From Candidatus Gillettellia adelgis (GTDB lineage: Bacteria; Pseudomonadota; Gammaproteobacteria; Enterobacterales; Enterobacteriaceae): a stretch of 64,000 bases of DNA. Location: the NCBI GenBank assembly GCA_020541285.1, contig CP047043.1, positions 496,001 through 560,000 of the forward strand, in the 5' to 3' direction. The notes under the pieces were generated by a model. That model was given only the letters and a program-made list of their open reading frames with translations, was not told the DNA's origin and did no database searches. Each line of letters starts with the position of its first letter. The stretch's first letter is position 1. This document shows, piece after piece, positions 12,107 through 24,501 of this stretch. The position numbers and the translations under genes are program-made.

Positions 12107-15100
12107 ATGTACTCCTATACTGAGAAAAAACGTATTCGTAAGGATTTTGGTAAGCGTCCACAAGTTTTAGATATACCTTATCTCCTTTCTATTCAGCTTG
12201 ACTCGTTTCAGAGGTTTATCGAGCAAGATTCAAACGGACAGTGCGGCTTAGAATCTGCCTTTCGTGCTGTTTTTCCTATTCAAAGCTACAGCGGTAATTC
12301 CGAGTTGAAATACGTTAGTTACCGCCTTGGTGATCCAGTATTTGATGTCAAAGAATGTCAGATTCGTGGTATAACATTCTCTGCGCCACTACGCGTGACA
12401 CTACGCTTAGTAATTTATGAACGTGAAGCTCCAGAAGGTACTGTTAAAAACATTAAGGAACAAGAAGTCTATATGGGTGAAATACCTCTGATGACTGAAA
12501 ATGGTACCTTTGTCATTAATGGTACTGAGCGGGTTATTGTCTCTCAATTACATCGTAGTCCTGGTGTATTTTTTGACAGTGATAAAGGAAAAACACATTC
12601 ATCTGGTAAAGTCTTATATAACGCACGTATCATTCCCTACCGTGGTTCATGGTTGGATTTTGAGTTTGATCCAAAAGACAATCTATTTGTGCGTATCGAC
12701 CGCCGTCGCAAGCTACCAGCCACCATTATCCTGCGTGCATTAAATTATTCTACTGAAGAGATCTTAGATCTATTTTTTGAAAAAATCAGTTTCGAGATTT
12801 GTGGAAACAAGTTAAAAATGAAGCTTGTTCCAGAACGCTTACGTGGTGAGACCGCTTCCTTTAATATTGAATCTAACGGCAAAATTTACGTTGAAAAAGG
12901 TCGTCGAATAACTGCGCGTCATATCCGTCAGCTTGAACAAGATGAAATCCAAAGTATTTTGGTATCTACTGAATATATTGTTGGAAAAGTGTGTGCACAA
13001 GACTACATTGATACCAAGACTGGCGAACTCATTTGTACTGCAAATATGGTATTATCATTGGATTGCGTAGTTAAATTAAGTCAGGCGGGACATAAATATA
13101 TCGAAACGTTATTCACTAACGATTTAGATCATGGAGCCTATATTTCCGAAACTCTCCGCATCGATCCGAGTAGTGATCGCTTGAGTGCGTTAGTAGAAGT
13201 TTATCGCATGATGCGCCCGGGTGAGCCGCCAACACGTGAAGCTACTGAAAGCCTGTTTGAGAATCTATTCTTCTCTGAAGAACGTTATGATCTGTCGGCG
13301 GTAGGTCGCATGAAATTTAATCGTTCTCTACTTCGTGACGATATCGAAGGTTCAGGTGTTTTAAATAAAAACGATATCCTAGAGGTAATGAAAAAGCTCA
13401 TTGATATTCGTAACGGTAAAGGTGAAGTAGACGATATTGATCATTTAGGTAATCGCCGTATTCGTTCTGTTGGAGAAATGGCTGAAAATCAATTTCGTGT
13501 AGGTTTAGTTCGTGTGGAACGTGCGGTAAAGGAGCGGTTGTCTCTAGGTGATTTAGATAACCTAATGCCTCAAGATATGATTAATGCGAAGCCAATTTCA
13601 GCAGCAGTGAAAGAATTTTTTAGCTCTAGTCAATTATCTCAATTTATGGATCAAAACAATCCATTATCCGAAATTACACATAAGCGTCGTATTTCCGCAC
13701 TCGGTCCAGGTGGATTAACTCGCGAACGCGCCGGGTTTGAAGTTCGAGATGTGCATCCTACTCACTATGGTAGGGTGTGTCCCATCGAAACGCCAGAAGG
13801 ACCGAATATTGGTCTAATTAATTCTTTGTCTGTATATGCCCAAACCAATGAGTATGGTTTTCTAGAAACTCCGTATCGTTGTGTATGTAATGGCGTAGTT
13901 ACCGATAAAATCAATTATTTATCTGCTATTGAAGAAGGTAATTTTGTTATTGCTCAAGCGAACTCTAATTTAGATGATAATGGTTGCTTCATGGAAGATC
14001 TTGTTACCTGTCGTAGTAAAGGCGAATCAAGTCTATTTAGTCGGGATCAAGTAGACTACATGGATGTATCTACGCAGCAAGTTGTTTCAGTTGGTGCTTC
14101 ATTGATCCCCTTCTTAGAACATGATGACGCTAACCGGGCATTGATGGGGGCAAATATGCAACGTCAGGCAGTTCCAACCCTTCGCGCGGATAAACCATTG
14201 GTTGGTACTGGTATGGAGCGTGCTGTAGCAGTTGACTCTGGTGTTACTGCCGTAGCTAAACGCGGTGGTATGATTCAGTACGTCGATGCTTCCCGCATTG
14301 TTATTAAAGTTAATGAAAACGAAATGTATCCAGGTGAAGCAGGTATCGATATTTATAACTTAACGAAATATACTCGTTCGAACCAAAACACCTGTATCAA
14401 TCAAATGCCTTGCGTAAATCTAGGCGACCCAATTGAGCGTGGTGATGTTCTAGCAGATGGCCCATCTACAGATCTTGGTGAGTTGGCTTTAGGTCAAAAT
14501 ATGCGTGTCGCTTTCATGCCGTGGAATGGTTATAATTTCGAAGATTCTATATTAATTTCAGAGCGTGTCGTACAAGAAGATCGCTTTACTACGATCCATA
14601 TTCAAGAACTAGCATGTATCTCGCGTGATACTAAGCTGGGATCGGAGGAGATTACAGCTGACATTCCTAACGTAGGTGAATCTGCACTTTCTAAATTAGA
14701 TGAATCCGGTATTGTTTATATCGGCGCTGAAGTTACTAGTGCTGACATTTTAGTTGGTAAAGTAACACCAAAGGGTGAAACTCAATTAACGCCAGAAGAA
14801 AAGTTGTTGCGAGCAATTTTTGGTGAAAAAGCTTCTGATGTTAAAGACTCTTCATTGCGTGTGCCAAATGGCGTATCTGGTACAATCATCGATGTGCAAG
14901 TTTTTACCCGAGATGGCGTAAAGAAAGATAAGCGCGCTTTAGAAATCGAAGAGATGCAACTTAAACAAGTAAAAAAAGATCTAACAGAAGAATTAGAGAT
15001 CTTAGAAGCTGGCTTGTTTACACGGATTCACGCGGTGCTGATTGCTAGCGGTGTTAAAGCTGAAAAATTAAGTCAGCTGCCCCGTGATTGTTGGTTGGAG

Positions 15101-16132
15101 TTGAATTTAACTGAGGAGGTAAAACAAAATCAATTAGAGCAGTTAGCCAAGCAATACGATGAATTAAAATCTGCTTTCGAGAAAAAATTGGAAGCGAAGC
15201 GTTACAAGATCACTCAGGGTGATGATTTAGCACCTGGTGTTTTAAAAATTGTTAAAGTGTATTTGGCGGTTAAACGTCAGATCCAACCAGGCGATAAAAT
15301 GGCAGGGCGCCATGGTAATAAAGGTGTTATTTCTAAGATCAATCCAATTGAAGATATGCCTTACGATGAAAATGGCACACCAGTAGATATCGTACTAAAT
15401 CCATTGGGTGTACCGTCCCGTATGAATATTGGTCAAATTCTAGAAACGCATCTAGGTATGGCCGCTAAAGGCATCGGTAAAAAGATCACTCAAATGCTTA
15501 AGCAGGAGCAAAAAATCACTAAACTCCGTGCATTCATCCAGAAGGCTTATGATTTAGGAGATGATATTTGCCAGATAGTTGATTTAAAAACTTTTAGTGA
15601 TAATGAAATATTACGTTTGGCAGAGAACCTAAAAGAAGGCATGCCAATTGCAACGCCAGTGTTTGATGGTGCGAAAGAAAAAGAAATCAAGCAACTGCTA
15701 GAAATGGGTGGTATTCCAACATCCGGTCAGATTACACTGTATGATGGACGTACAGGTGAGGAATTCGAGCGCCAGGTTACTGTTGGCTATATGTATATGC
15801 TAAAACTAAATCATTTGGTTGACGATAAAATGCATGCGCGCTCCACTGGTTCTTATAGCTTAGTGACGCAGCAGCCACTGGGTGGAAAGGCGCAATTTGG
15901 TGGTCAACGTTTTGGTGAAATGGAGGTGTGGGCACTGGAAGCCTATGGCGCAGCTTACACTCTACAAGAAATGCTAACTGTGAAGTCAGATGACGTTAAC
16001 GGTCGCACCAAGATGTATAAAAACATCGTAGATGGTGACCATCGTATGGAGGCAGGCATGCCGGAATCTTTTAATGTGCTGTTAAAAGAAATCCGTTCAC
16101 TTGGTATTAATATTGAGCTGGAAGATGAATAA
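12107..16132 (+). CDS. rpoB: DNA-directed RNA polymerase subunit beta
   Basis: Catalytic core subunit forming one pincer and part of the active centre of RNA polymerase. The 1341 aa are colinear with E. coli RpoB (1342) from [19 protein letters not shown] to the C terminus [10 protein letters not shown]. The rifampicin-binding cluster reads [20 protein letters not shown], then [11 protein letters not shown]: the wild-type, rifampicin-sensitive form. The [13 protein letters not shown] motif near the active site is intact. No internal stop or insertion. It is separated from rpoC by 117 bp. Confidence 0.99.
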   Translation: MYSYTEKKRIRKDFGKRPQVLDIPYLLSIQLDSFQRFIEQDSNGQCGLESAFRAVFPIQSYSGNSELKYVSYRLGDPVFDVKECQIRGITFSAPLRVTLRLVIYEREAPEGTVKNIKEQEVYMGEIPLMTENGTFVINGTERVIVSQLHRSPGVFFDSDKGKTHSSGKVLYNARIIPYRGSWLDFEFDPKDNLFVRIDRRRKLPATIILRALNYSTEEILDLFFEKISFEICGNKLKMKLVPERLRGETASFNIESNGKIYVEKGRRITARHIRQLEQDEIQSILVSTEYIVGKVCAQDYIDTKTGELICTANMVLSLDCVVKLSQAGHKYIETLFTNDLDHGAYISETLRIDPSSDRLSALVEVYRMMRPGEPPTREATESLFENLFFSEERYDLSAVGRMKFNRSLLRDDIEGSGVLNKNDILEVMKKLIDIRNGKGEVDDIDHLGNRRIRSVGEMAENQFRVGLVRVERAVKERLSLGDLDNLMPQDMINAKPISAAVKEFFSSSQLSQFMDQNNPLSEITHKRRISALGPGGLTRERAGFEVRDVHPTHYGRVCPIETPEGPNIGLINSLSVYAQTNEYGFLETPYRCVCNGVVTDKINYLSAIEEGNFVIAQANSNLDDNGCFMEDLVTCRSKGESSLFSRDQVDYMDVSTQQVVSVGASLIPFLEHDDANRALMGANMQRQAVPTLRADKPLVGTGMERAVAVDSGVTAVAKRGGMIQYVDASRIVIKVNENEMYPGEAGIDIYNLTKYTRSNQNTCINQMPCVNLGDPIERGDVLADGPSTDLGELALGQNMRVAFMPWNGYNFEDSILISERVVQEDRFTTIHIQELACISRDTKLGSEEITADIPNVGESALSKLDESGIVYIGAEVTSADILVGKVTPKGETQLTPEEKLLRAIFGEKASDVKDSSLRVPNGVSGTIIDVQVFTRDGVKKDKRALEIEEMQLKQVKKDLTEELEILEAGLFTRIHAVLIASGVKAEKLSQLPRDCWLELNLTEEVKQNQLEQLAKQYDELKSAFEKKLEAKRYKITQGDDLAPGVLKIVKVYLAVKRQIQPGDKMAGRHGNKGVISKINPIEDMPYDENGTPVDIVLNPLGVPSRMNIGQILETHLGMAAKGIGKKITQMLKQEQKITKLRAFIQKAYDLGDDICQIVDLKTFSDNEILRLAENLKEGMPIATPVFDGAKEKEIKQLLEMGGIPTSGQITLYDGRTGEEFERQVTVGYMYMLKLNHLVDDKMHARSTGSYSLVTQQPLGGKAQFGGQRFGEMEVWALEAYGAAYTLQEMLTVKSDDVNGRTKMYKNIVDGDHRMEAGMPESFNVLLKEIRSLGINIELEDE

Positions 16133-16249
16133 TTATTTCTAGTTTAGAAATCTGGATTTAGGGAATCTAAGAGTGGTTGTTTGGGGTCATATGGGTATTT
16201 ACTGAGGTTGTAGGTATTCACCAGCTTTCACGACGACAGGAGCCAATCT

Positions 16250-19200
16250 GTGAAAGACTTATTAAAATTTTTAAAAGCACAAACTAAAATCGAAGAGTTT
16301 GATGCAATCAAGATTTCTTTGGCTTCGCCAGATATAATTCGTTCATGGTCGTTCGGTGAAGTGAAAAAACCGGAAACTATTAATTATCGTACGTTTAAAC
16401 CTGAACGTGACGGTTTGTTCTGTGCTCGTATTTTTGGACCAGTAAAAGACTACGAATGCTTATGTGGTAAGTATAAGCGGTTAAAACACCGTGGTGTTAT
16501 CTGCGAAAAGTGCGGTGTTGAAGTAACCCAAACTAAAGTTCGCCGTGAGCGAATGGGCCATATTGAGTTAGCTTCGCCAACGGCGCATATCTGGTTTTTA
16601 AAATCATTGCCTTCGCGTATCGGGTTGCTACTGGATATGCCGTTACGTGATATTGAACGCGTACTATACTTTGAATCCTACGTGGTTATTGAAGGTGGTA
16701 TGACTAACCTTGAGCGCCGTCAGATCTTAACCGAAGAGCAATATCTAGATGCACTAGAAGAGTTTGGTGATGAGTTTGACGCTAGAATGGGCGCAGAGGC
16801 GATTCAGACACTATTGAAAAATATAGAGCTGGAAGATGAGTGCGAGTTTTTGCGTGAAGAGCTTAACAACACTAATTCTGAAACTAAGCGAAAAAAGCTC
16901 ACTAAGCGCATCAAACTGTTAGAATCTTTCGTGCAGTCTAAGAACCAACCGGAGTGGATGATCCTGACGGTACTACCGGTATTGCCGCCAGATTTAAGGC
17001 CATTAGTTCCACTAGATGGTGGTCGTTTTGCAACATCGGATTTAAATGATCTATATCGTCGCGTGATTAACAGAAATAATCGTTTAAAACGCCTTCTTGA
17101 CTTAGCTGCACCTGATATTATTGTTCGCAACGAAAAGCGTATGCTGCAAGAAGCGGTGGATGCTCTGTTAGATAACGGGCGCCGTGGTCGTGCAATTACT
17201 GGTTCTAATAAACGTCCTTTAAAATCTTTAGCTGATATGATTAAAGGAAAACAAGGTCGTTTTCGTCAGAATTTATTAGGCAAACGAGTTGACTACTCCG
17301 GGCGGTCTGTTATCACCGTTGGACCATACCTACGTCTACATCAATGTGGACTGCCAAAAAAAATGGCACTGGAACTATTTAAACCATTCATTTACGGCAA
17401 GCTCGAGGTACGTGGCCTAGCCACTACTATCAAAGCAGCTAAAAAAATAGTCGAGCGTGAAGAAGCCGTCGTTTGGGACATTCTGGATGACGTGATCCGA
17501 GAACACCCAGTATTGCTGAATCGTGCACCCACCTTGCATAGGTTAGGGATCCAGGCATTTGAGCCAGTTTTAATTGAAGGCAAAGCAATTCAGCTGCACC
17601 CATTAGTTTGTGCGGCATATAATGCAGACTTTGATGGAGATCAGATGGCTGTGCATGTACCACTAACGCTAGAAGCTCAATTAGAAGCGCGCTCGTTAAT
17701 GATGTCTACCAACAACATCTTATCACCAGCGAATGGTGAGCCAATCATTGTGCCTTCACAGGACGTGGTATTAGGTTTATACTATATGACCCGAGATTGC
17801 ATTAATGCTAAAGGTGAAGGCATGGTGCTAAGTAATTCAAAAGAAGCTGAGCGTGTTTACCGATCTGGTGTAGCAGCACTACATGCACGGGTTAAAGTGC
17901 GTATTACTGAAGAGATCAAAACGACTGAAGGCCAGTGGAAAATACAAACTAATATTGTGAATACCACGATTGGTCGAGCTATACTTTGGATGATTGTTCC
18001 AAAAGGCCTACCATATTCAATGGTTAATCAGCCTCTAGGTAAAAAGGCGATCTCTAAGATGTTGAACACCTGTTACCGTATTTTAGGCTTAAAGCCAACT
18101 GTGATTTTTGCTGATCAGATTATGTATACTGGTTTTGCTTATGCGGCTCGTTCTGGTGCGTCAGTGGGTATTGACGATATGGTTATCCCAGTCAAGAAAG
18201 CGGAGATTATTGAAGAAGCAGAAACTGAAGTTGCTGAAATTCAGAAGCAATTTCAATCCGGTCTAGTGACTGCCGGTGAACGTTACAACAAAGTAATTGA
18301 TATTTGGGCAGCGGCAAATGAGCGTGTGGCCAAAGCAATGATGGAAAACTTATCTGCCGAAGAAGTTATTAACCGTAACGGTGTAGTAGAAAAACAAGTT
18401 TCTTTCAACAGTATTTTTATGATGGCTGATTCAGGTGCCCGTGGTTCTGCTGCTCAAATCCGTCAGTTAGCTGGTATGCGTGGTTTAATGGCAAAACCAG
18501 ATGGCTCGATTATTGAAACCCCAATTACAGCTAACTTTCGTGAAGGTTTGAATGTGCTCCAGTACTTTATTTCAACACATGGTGCACGTAAAGGCTTGGC
18601 GGATACCGCACTAAAAACCGCTAACTCAGGTTATTTAACTCGTCGCCTAGTAGACGTTGCACAAGACCTAGTGGTTACTGAAGACGACTGCAATACTAAC
18701 AATGGTGTTCTTATGACACCAGTAATTGAAGGTGGTGATGTCAAGGAACCACTTAGAGAACGTGTTTTAGGTCGTGTAACAGCGGAAGATATTATTAAGC
18801 CGGGTACACTGGATATTTTAGTGATACGCAATACATTATTAAATGAAAAGACTTGTGACTTGCTGGAAAAGAACTCTGTCGATAGCGTTAAAGTGCGCTC
18901 AGTAGTGAGTTGTGAAACTGACTTTGGTGTCTGTGCTCATTGTTATGGTCGTGATTTAGCGCGTGGTCATATTATTAATAAGGGCGAAGCTATTGGCGTT
19001 ATTGCAGCACAATCTATTGGTGAACCTGGCACCCAGCTAACAATGCGTACGTTTCATATAGGTGGTGCAGCATCACGTGCAGCCGCAGAATCCAGTATTC
19101 AAGTTAAAAACAAAGGTAGTCTTAAACTCAAGAATATTAAATTTGTTATAAACGCAGCCGGTAAGTTAGTAATTACTTCTCGTAACACTGAGTTGAAACT

Positions 19201-20482
19201 AATTGATGAATTTGGTCGTACAAAAGAAAGCTATAAAGTACCGTATGGTGCTGTCATGGGAAAAGGTGAAGGTGCACAAGTAAATGGCGGTGAAACAGTA
19301 GCTAATTGGGATCCGCATACTATGCCGGTGATCAGTGAAGTAAGCGGTTTTGTTCGTTTTTCTGATATTGTTGACGGCCAGACTATTACTCGTCAAACTG
19401 ATGAACTAACTGGTTTGTCTTCTTTAGTGGTATTAGATAGCGCAGAGCGCACTGGTAGTGGTAAAGATTTGCGTCCAGCGCTAAAAATTATTAATCACGC
19501 CGACGAAGACGTGTTGATTCCAGGTACGGATATGCCTGCTCAATACTGTTTACCAGGTAAATCTATCGTACAACTAGAAGACGGTATTCAGATTAGTGCT
19601 GGTGACACTTTGGCTCGTATTCCTCAAGAATCAGTCGGCACTAAAGACATTACCGGTGGTTTACCACGAGTTGCAGATTTGTTTGAAGCACGTCGCCCTA
19701 AAGATCCGGCGATCCTAGCTGAAATTAGTGGGGTTATTTCATTTGGAAAAGAAACTAAAGGTAAACGTCGTTTAGTAATCTCTCCACTGGACGGTAGTGA
19801 CGCTTATGAAGAAATGATCCCGAAATGGCGTCAGCTTAACGTATTTGAAGGCGAGGTTGTAGAACGTGGTGACGTTGTGTCCGACGGCCCAGAGTCTCCA
19901 CATGATATTTTACGTTTGCGTGGTGTAAATGCGGTAACACGCTATATTACTAACGAAGTACAAGAAGTTTATCGCTTGCAAGGCGTTAAGATTAACGACA
20001 AGCATATTGAAGTGATCGTGCGTCAGATGCTGCGAAAAGGTATTATTGTCCGTCCTGTAGGGACTGAATTCCTAGAGGGTGAACAAGCTGAAGTATCACG
20101 TGTTAAGATTGCTAATCGTCAGCTTCAAGCTGACGGTAAGATTACAACAACTTTCTTACGTGAATTACTAGGTATCACAAAGGCTTCCTTGGCGACTGAA
20201 TCCTTCATCTCTGCAGCATCATTTCAGGAAACAACACGTGTTTTAACTGAAGCAGCTGTTGCTGGAAAGCGTGATGAATTACGTGGTTTGAAAGAGAATG
20301 TTATTGTAGGTAGATTAATTCCAGCTGGTACAGGTTATGCATATCATAAGGATCGTGTACGTCGTCGTGTGCAAGATGCATTAGTAGGGGTGGTTCCGCA
20401 GGTCGTCAGCGCAGAAGAAGCCACTGCTAACCTAGCGGAATTACTTAATGCAGGTAGTTTAGTCAATAGCAATAACGAGTAA
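16250..20482 (+). CDS. rpoC: DNA-directed RNA polymerase subunit beta-prime
   Basis: Largest core subunit, holding the catalytic Mg. It starts with GTG at 16250, as E. coli rpoC does, after an AGGAG site (16238-16242). It has 1410 aa versus 1407. The Mg-binding motif NADFDGDQ puts the three aspartates at 460, 462 and 464, as in E. coli. The first zinc site begins at C70 (CLCGKYKR...CEKCG) and the second is present in [16 protein letters not shown] hairpin 22 bp past the stop probably ends the operon. Confidence 0.99.
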   Translation: MKDLLKFLKAQTKIEEFDAIKISLASPDIIRSWSFGEVKKPETINYRTFKPERDGLFCARIFGPVKDYECLCGKYKRLKHRGVICEKCGVEVTQTKVRRERMGHIELASPTAHIWFLKSLPSRIGLLLDMPLRDIERVLYFESYVVIEGGMTNLERRQILTEEQYLDALEEFGDEFDARMGAEAIQTLLKNIELEDECEFLREELNNTNSETKRKKLTKRIKLLESFVQSKNQPEWMILTVLPVLPPDLRPLVPLDGGRFATSDLNDLYRRVINRNNRLKRLLDLAAPDIIVRNEKRMLQEAVDALLDNGRRGRAITGSNKRPLKSLADMIKGKQGRFRQNLLGKRVDYSGRSVITVGPYLRLHQCGLPKKMALELFKPFIYGKLEVRGLATTIKAAKKIVEREEAVVWDILDDVIREHPVLLNRAPTLHRLGIQAFEPVLIEGKAIQLHPLVCAAYNADFDGDQMAVHVPLTLEAQLEARSLMMSTNNILSPANGEPIIVPSQDVVLGLYYMTRDCINAKGEGMVLSNSKEAERVYRSGVAALHARVKVRITEEIKTTEGQWKIQTNIVNTTIGRAILWMIVPKGLPYSMVNQPLGKKAISKMLNTCYRILGLKPTVIFADQIMYTGFAYAARSGASVGIDDMVIPVKKAEIIEEAETEVAEIQKQFQSGLVTAGERYNKVIDIWAAANERVAKAMMENLSAEEVINRNGVVEKQVSFNSIFMMADSGARGSAAQIRQLAGMRGLMAKPDGSIIETPITANFREGLNVLQYFISTHGARKGLADTALKTANSGYLTRRLVDVAQDLVVTEDDCNTNNGVLMTPVIEGGDVKEPLRERVLGRVTAEDIIKPGTLDILVIRNTLLNEKTCDLLEKNSVDSVKVRSVVSCETDFGVCAHCYGRDLARGHIINKGEAIGVIAAQSIGEPGTQLTMRTFHIGGAASRAAAESSIQVKNKGSLKLKNIKFVINAAGKLVITSRNTELKLIDEFGRTKESYKVPYGAVMGKGEGAQVNGGETVANWDPHTMPVISEVSGFVRFSDIVDGQTITRQTDELTGLSSLVVLDSAERTGSGKDLRPALKIINHADEDVLIPGTDMPAQYCLPGKSIVQLEDGIQISAGDTLARIPQESVGTKDITGGLPRVADLFEARRPKDPAILAEISGVISFGKETKGKRRLVISPLDGSDAYEEMIPKWRQLNVFEGEVVERGDVVSDGPESPHDILRLRGVNAVTRYITNEVQEVYRLQGVKINDKHIEVIVRQMLRKGIIVRPVGTEFLEGEQAEVSRVKIANRQLQADGKITTTFLRELLGITKASLATESFISAASFQETTRVLTEAAVAGKRDELRGLKENVIVGRLIPAGTGYAYHKDRVRRRVQDALVGVVPQVVSAEEATANLAELLNAGSLVNSNNE

Positions 20483-20503
20483 GTATTACATTTATGTATA
20501 ATT

Positions 20504-20531
20504 ACATAAACCGCTCTTGGGTGGTTTATGT
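20504..20531 (+). terminator. rpoBC operon terminator
   Basis: ACATAAACCGC (20504-20514) pairs with GTGGTTTATGT (20521-20531), 11 bp with one G-U, around a 6-nt loop. It lies just after rpoC, where the operon should end. The U-tract is eroded (TAATCAT), so termination may be inefficient. Confidence 0.6.
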
Positions 20532-22190
20532 TAATCATATAGCTATCAGTTGCCGGATCAATAACTATGTCGTAACAAATCTGGTAAGCATAGCTACAGC
20601 CTACCGTTTATACTTAAAAGATGATGTGTATAGCTATAAACAGTGCATATGACTTGTTAAGATATTCGAATAATATTCTAACAATCTGATATTTTTAATA
20701 TCGGACGCGTTAATTTTATAATTCATTGATATATTGAGCGTACAATCATAAGTATGTTACAGGCGTAGATCTTCAGTATTAATAATAGATACTATTGTTA
20801 ATGATATTGCCATAGTGATGCATTTAATGCTCAGTGCATCACTCAATGCATGCTAGGAAAAGCAAGTTATACGGGTCGCGCACTGGCTGTGTAAATATAA
20901 AAACTACGCTGCTATTATAGCACCATTACAAAGTAGCAATGGACTATGCATGTGATGCGATGATAAAATCGCTAAAAATTACTCGTTGATGCTTGGTATA
21001 TTAACATTTAAAGATAATAAACACGATAAAATCTCGTATCTTTTCTATCGTAAAAATTTGATTATAGAGCGTAATCATCGCTAATATAATAACGTTATTA
21101 ATATCTAGATGAAGGAGTGACTGACTTGTTTAACACGACTCTAAATTTAGAAAGCTACATGACAGGAGTGTAAAATATTGATTACATTAGACGTGAAATA
21201 AATAGCAAAGATTATCATATAAATATGGGGCTTTCGAGAGTTTTAGAATAAAACATCACCTATAGTGAATAAAAACTTCTGTACTAGCTAAAAACACTGC
21301 CTGGAATTATGACATAATTGAAGAATATCTAAGTATAAGTCAAATAATATAACGACCAGGATAATCGTATGATGCGATCGATTTTTAAGCATTTCAAAAG
21401 GGATACAAGAGATGCTAGAGATAGGCTCTCAACGTTATTCTGATGTGGAATAAGACATAATTCACTATAATATGTATGATTATAGTGTTTTAAACTATCG
21501 TGCTATAATTAAATTTTAACGTCTAATAAATTATACGAGCTGTCTTATAAAGACTATAGTATTATAGTTTTAGTATTTACACGGTATATCAAAGATGTGT
21601 CCCTGAAAGAGTAGTGTATAGTACAGGTTGAATTAATGCGAAAAGGGTTAATTAATAGATATTATCATATGTTGACCACGCCAATAGTAGCGTAGTCATG
21701 AGCGACAGGTCCATTATTAAATATATATAAGTTATTCTTACTATATTCTATTTAGATCAATGGTTGTTAGAATTTTATTCTATGCTTTAATACTATATTA
21801 CTTTTGCATTTATTGATGCACTGATACATAAGAATGTTATATAAGATTCAATAACCTAATAATCTAAGCTAACAGTCAATATTTAGAAAAAATAATTGTA
21901 TAAATTATATTTTACTATCGCAGAATTCACAGGAGATATAAAAATCCAGTTTTATTTTTCTATTAGTAGTGCATGCAATTTGTATGTAGTAATTTAATAG
22001 CGTTATCCAATAAAAGATCAAGTATATCACATCATTCGCGGTAGCGTTAAGGTGCTGAGAAGAAGACAAAATAGTAAATTTTAAGATCAGATACTAGTAA
22101 ACAATTGACGTACAGTTAAACTGGTAGAATATTAATTATTGCTAGGTAGATCGTGGTTTACTAGCGAGCATAGTTTAGCCCGCTAAATAA
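20532..22190. other. Non-coding region between rpoC and deoD
   Basis: About 1.7 kb without a supportable gene. It contains a 9-bp hairpin at 20814-20843 and another at 21463-21487, both within the number expected by chance here. No relic was recognised. Confidence 0.55.
22163..22184 (-). terminator. Possible deo operon terminator
   Basis: On the minus strand AGCGGGC (22184-22178) pairs with GCTCGCT (22169-22163) around an 8-nt loop, 7 bp with one G-U, directly after deoD. No U-run follows, so it is a candidate on position and G+C content only. Confidence 0.3.
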
Positions 22191-22922
22191 TTAGTGTTTT
22201 TCACTTAGTCGTATTGATTCTAAGGCGATTAGAATCATCTCCTGAAAGGAAGTTTGACGCTCACTTGCGGTGAGCATTTCGTGACGCAGAATGTGATCAG
22301 ACACCGTACAGATGGTTAATGCCTTACAACCGAATTCTTCGTGTAGTTCCGCGACAACGCCGTAAATTCCAGCTGCTTCCATTTCTACACCTAAAATACC
22401 GTATTTTTTCATCACTCGAAACATATCTAGATCCTGGTTATAAAATAGATCCGAGGAAAAAAGATTACCTACCTGTACAGGTATCCCTTGCTCCTTAGCA
22501 GCATCTACTGCGTCGCGTACCATATCGAATGTAGCAATGGCGGCATAATCATGATCCTTAAAACGTAGACGATTTACTTTAGAATCCGTGCAGGCCCCCA
22601 AACCAATCAAGACATCGCGGAGTTTTACGTCATCGCGTACCGCACCGCAAGATCCAACACGGATAATCTTTTTGACGCCGAATTCGACGATCAATTCACG
22701 TGCATAAATCGAGCACGATGGAATGCCCATACCATGGCCCATTACTGATATACGAATACCTTTATAGGTGCCACTAAAGCCGAGCATTCCGCGTATATTA
22801 CTAATTTCTACCGCGTCTTTCAGGAAGGTTTGAGCGATATATTTGGCGCGAAATGGATCGCCTGACATCAAGATTACGTCAGCGAAATCCCCTATTTCAG
22901 CATTAATGTGCGGTGTAGCCAT
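22191..22922 (-). CDS. deoD: Purine nucleoside phosphorylase DeoD
   Basis: Cytosolic hexameric phosphorolysis of (deoxy)adenosine, inosine and guanosine to free base plus (deoxy)ribose-1-phosphate, for purine salvage. The N terminus [15 protein letters not shown] matches E. coli, as do the phosphate and base sites ([23 protein letters not shown] with the catalytic Asp, ERQTS). At 243 aa it is 4 longer than E. coli because of an insertion near [14 protein letters not shown]. It lies 97 bp after deoB; the two act in sequence, DeoB converting the sugar-1-phosphate. Confidence 0.97.
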   Translation of the reverse strand: MATPHINAEIGDFADVILMSGDPFRAKYIAQTFLKDAVEISNIRGMLGFSGTYKGIRISVMGHGMGIPSCSIYARELIVEFGVKKIIRVGSCGAVRDDVKLRDVLIGLGACTDSKVNRLRFKDHDYAAIATFDMVRDAVDAAKEQGIPVQVGNLFSSDLFYNQDLDMFRVMKKYGILGVEMEAAGIYGVVAELHEEFGCKALTICTVSDHILRHEMLTASERQTSFQEMILIALESIRLSEKH

Positions 22923-23019
22923 AGTAGTGATTCCTTAAGTAATATTAAAATTTTTTTAAATATATAAGTCTGTCAACTGTATGTTAAAATTAAGTGTATG
23001 TAGTTCTGAAGGATGCAGT

Positions 23020-24243
23020 CTATAACATAGATTTACCATAATCCATTGGTGATATGCCAAAGTAGCTGGCAACAGTTTGGCCAATGTCGGCGAAAGTTTC
23101 ACGATGACCAAGAAAACCTGGTGTCACTTTCTGGCCATAAATTAACACTGGAATATGTTCTCGGGTATGGTCAGTTCCATGCCAGGTTGGGTCACAACCG
23201 TGGTCCGCCGTAAATATGATGATATCATCACCATTGATTCGTTGTAATAGCTCTGGCAGACGGCGGTCAAACAGCTCAAGTGCGGTAGCATAACCAGCTA
23301 CATCACGGCGGTGACCATATGAGGAGTCAAAATCAACAAAATTAGTAAAAACTATAGTGTTGTGACCAGCGTGTTCTATTTCAATTAAAGTGGCATCAAA
23401 CAGGGCATTAATACCAGTAGCTTTGACCTTTTTAGTGATCATCGAATTAGCATAGATGTCAGCAATTTTACCAATCGACACCACTGTACCTCCTTTTTCA
23501 TCAACTAATTTTTTTAGCACCGTAGCCGCTGGTGGTTCAACAGATACATCATGACGATTACCGGTACGTTGGAATTCCCCTGGTTTATTACCTATAAATG
23601 GACGTGCTATAACGCGACCAATATTGTAACCGCCTATGTTAAGCGCTTCACGAGCAATGTCGCACAGCGAATATAGGCGACTTAGGCCAAAAGTTTTCTC
23701 ATGGCAAGCGATTTGGAACACTGAGTCGACTGAAGTATAAAAAATTGGTTTTCTAGTTTTTATGTGTTCTACCCCTAATCGATCAAGAATGGCTGTGCCA
23801 GAAGCGTGACAATTTCCTAAATATCCCGATAAATTAGCACGTTTAACTAATGTATTCAGTAGTGTTTGTGGAAAACTATTATTTAACTTTTTAAAATAAC
23901 CCCACTCAAATAGCACAGGAACGCCTGTAATTTCCCAGTGACCTGATGGGGTATCTTTTCCAGAAGATAGTTCACTTGCATAAGCATAAGCGCCAATGAT
24001 ATTCGCATTGTTATCTAGTCCTTGTGGGAATGTACCCGTAGAGGCTTTAGCCGCTGCGCCTAAACCAAGGCTGTTCAAGTTAGGCAATGTTAGTGGTCCT
24101 TCTCGGCCAATATTGGCTTTGCCGTTAGCACAAGCTTCTGCAATATGTCCCAGAGTGTCTGCACCTTGATCGCCAAAACGTTTGGCATCAGCACTAGAGC
24201 CGATGCCAAATGAATCTAATACCATAATAAATATGCGTTTCAT
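23020..24243 (-). CDS. deoB: Phosphopentomutase DeoB
   Basis: Interconverts ribose-1-phosphate and ribose-5-phosphate (and the deoxy forms), linking nucleoside salvage to the pentose phosphate pool. It is 407 aa, exactly the E. coli length, with the alkaline-phosphatase-superfamily metal sites: [14 protein letters not shown] at the N terminus, the central [10 protein letters not shown], and [20 protein letters not shown] near the C terminus. A ribosome site AGGAAA precedes it. Upstream, deoA survives only as a relic and deoC is not visible, so this is the remaining half of a deoCABD operon. Confidence 0.97.
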   Translation of the reverse strand: MKRIFIMVLDSFGIGSSADAKRFGDQGADTLGHIAEACANGKANIGREGPLTLPNLNSLGLGAAAKASTGTFPQGLDNNANIIGAYAYASELSSGKDTPSGHWEITGVPVLFEWGYFKKLNNSFPQTLLNTLVKRANLSGYLGNCHASGTAILDRLGVEHIKTRKPIFYTSVDSVFQIACHEKTFGLSRLYSLCDIAREALNIGGYNIGRVIARPFIGNKPGEFQRTGNRHDVSVEPPAATVLKKLVDEKGGTVVSIGKIADIYANSMITKKVKATGINALFDATLIEIEHAGHNTIVFTNFVDFDSSYGHRRDVAGYATALELFDRRLPELLQRINGDDIIIFTADHGCDPTWHGTDHTREHIPVLIYGQKVTPGFLGHRETFADIGQTVASYFGISPMDYGKSML

Positions 24244-24303
24244 AAGTATTTTCCTGTGTTTCTCTGATTTTTGATCGCAGAAAACGATCTGCTAATCTGT
24301 TGA

Positions 24304-24501
24304 TTATGCAGTCATGCGCGAATACACTAGCATCGTCATTTTAGTGTTGTCTGATTTCAGAACTATGACATTGCATAGTATATTTGCTCATTCCTGATAG
24401 CTATTAGCAGATTTTAGATGTTTATACTAAAATTTTTTAATTTATATGTGCTGTAGATCTTCTTTCACTTCAGTCACGTACGGGTATGAGCTCAGGGTAT
24501 C
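24304..24501 (-). pseudogene. deoA: deoA relic (thymidine phosphorylase, 3' end)
   Basis: Directly upstream of deoB, in the place deoA holds in E. coli, the reading frame ending at the TAA of 24306-24304 translates to LKSDNTKMTMLVYSRMTA-stop. This aligns with the DeoA C terminus LADKAPESTPTVYRRISE-stop (L, T, V, Y, R and the stop shared, several conservative changes). The relic stop is 60 bp from deoB, close to the short E. coli spacing. In-frame stops upstream (a TAA, a TAG, a TGA) show it is dead. An intact gene would have reached to about 25.6 kb; most of that is unreadable. Confidence 0.75.

Noticed and set aside
20814-20843. 9-bp perfect hairpin (also one at 21463-21487)
   Set aside because: A rough count with independent bases predicts several 9-bp stems with short loops in this amount of AT-rich DNA.
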